Positions 6,630 to 7,161 of a DNA stretch of 7,161 nucleotides are shown piece after piece. The notes below the pieces were generated by a model. The model ran no database searches and was not told where the DNA came from. It saw only the letters and a program-made list of their open reading frames with translations. The position numbers and the translations under genes are program-made. Position 1 is the stretch's first letter. The number at the start of each line of letters is the position of its first letter. Source of the stretch: Arcanobacterium_A sp034173665 (GTDB lineage Bacteria; Actinomycetota; Actinomycetes; Actinomycetales; Actinomycetaceae); the NCBI GenBank assembly GCA_034173665.1, contig JAXFDG010000046.1, forward strand, positions 1 to 7,161, read 5' to 3'.

Positions 6630-7161
6630 TCAGATATTGAGAAGCCAAACCCCAGAAATAATCAAAGCCAGACACCCCAAGAGCACCACTACCCCATCAA
6701 AACGCCAAGAAACAACCCGTTGTGGAGTGTCCGAAGCTAAAGAGCCGACTTCACGCTTTGCAAAAACTTCCTTCATTCGACGCATCAAACTAATCACTTG
6801 CGCCGTCCGTACAAAATATTTCTTCTTTCCATGGTTATGCCACGGAATAGACTTCACTGCCCCTTGCTCCACATTGAGCATATGCGCCGCGACCTGCGAA
6901 AACCCCCCTCGCCCCGGGAAAGCAGCAACTAAATCGTGATTTTCCCCTGCTGGACGCTGATTTATTTCATTATCATTTCCTTTACCCGATGTTACACCGG
7001 CTGAAAGAACAGGAGCGGCAAAATCTCCACGACGTCGGCCATTATCCCCAAACGGATTCGCCCCAAAAGACACCCCATCCTCAGATAAACCAGAAACCGT
7101 ATCTTGAGAAATCACCACTAAACCAAAACGCGTATCACAATCCTGATAGCTACTCCAAGGA
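6630..7161 (-). CDS. Uncharacterised protein with a single C-terminal membrane segment (5' end outside the window)
   Basis: I do not recognise this gene. The frame is open from the right edge to a TGA at 6630-6632, giving 177 visible codons including the stop. A GTG at 7118 could serve as a start, but no ribosome-binding site precedes it and the open frame continues past it, so the true start is probably beyond the window. The first half is hydrophilic, rich in Gly, Asp and Asn, and looks disordered. Next comes a basic stretch (GKKKYFVRTA, then RRMKEVFAKR), then a hydrophobic run of about 20 residues that ends the protein (VVVLLGCLALIISGVWLLNI). A C-terminal membrane anchor with the basic region on the cytoplasmic side is the simplest reading. 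Codon use differs from the transporter genes, with frequent GGG for glycine, which suits a weakly expressed or differently evolved gene. Confidence 0.55.
   Translation of the reverse strand, partial: PWSSYQDCDTRFGLVVISQDTVSGLSEDGVSFGANPFGDNGRRRGDFAAPVLSAGVTSGKGNDNEINQRPAGENHDLVAAFPGRGGFSQVAAHMLNVEQGAVKSIPWHNHGKKKYFVRTAQVISLMRRMKEVFAKREVGSLASDTPQRVVSWRFDGVVVLLGCLALIISGVWLLNI

Noticed and set aside
6630..6910. C-terminal part of an EcfT/CbiQ energy-coupling transmembrane protein
   Set aside because: The spacing of basic and acidic residues before the last hydrophobic segment loosely resembles EcfT, but the Ala-Arg-Gly motifs are missing and the sequence before it is polar where EcfT has membrane helices.
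6601..6939. A 112-codon plus-strand frame opposite the partial gene at the right edge
   Set aside because: It has no recognisable domain or ribosome-binding site. The minus-strand frame is longer, runs to the window edge and ends in a coherent basic region plus membrane segment.

Overview
The window reads as one operon for an ABC importer of the peptide/nickel (Opp/Dpp) class, transcribed on the minus strand from right to left, plus the 3' part of an unrelated upstream gene. In transcription order: an uncharacterised partial gene (6630 to the right edge), a 403-bp intergenic region with the probable operon promoter, a substrate-binding lipoprotein (4454-6226), a 388-bp intercistronic gap with a very strong hairpin, an unusually long DppB-type permease (2539-4065), a DppC-type permease (1498-2493), and a fused two-domain ATPase (1-1496) that runs off the left edge. 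All parts of the importer are present except the last piece of the second ATPase domain.

The organism is probably an actinobacterium (Actinomycetota) of moderate to low GC. Hints are the lipoprotein type with a Trp-rich C-terminus, the single gene carrying both Opp/Dpp nucleotide-binding domains, and the extended DppB. I cannot place the genus; a host-associated relative of Actinomycetaceae or Bifidobacteriaceae is a guess.

The genes would work together as follows. The lipoprotein, anchored outside the membrane, binds a peptide-like solute and delivers it to the DppB/DppC pore, and the fused ATPase supplies both ATP-binding sites that drive import. The three membrane and ATPase genes are tightly spaced (45 bp and 1 bp). 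The lipoprotein gene is set apart by an 18-bp perfect hairpin and an AT-rich spacer, an arrangement expected to let the binding protein be made in excess over the pore.

I do not see a new kind of system here. The points most worth a second look are a block of about six extra membrane segments inside DppB, the three-part hairpin after the lipoprotein gene, a 14-codon reading frame with its own strong ribosome-binding site bridging dppB and dppC, and a palindrome at the predicted transcription start. No rRNA, tRNA, CRISPR, insertion sequence or phage gene was recognised.
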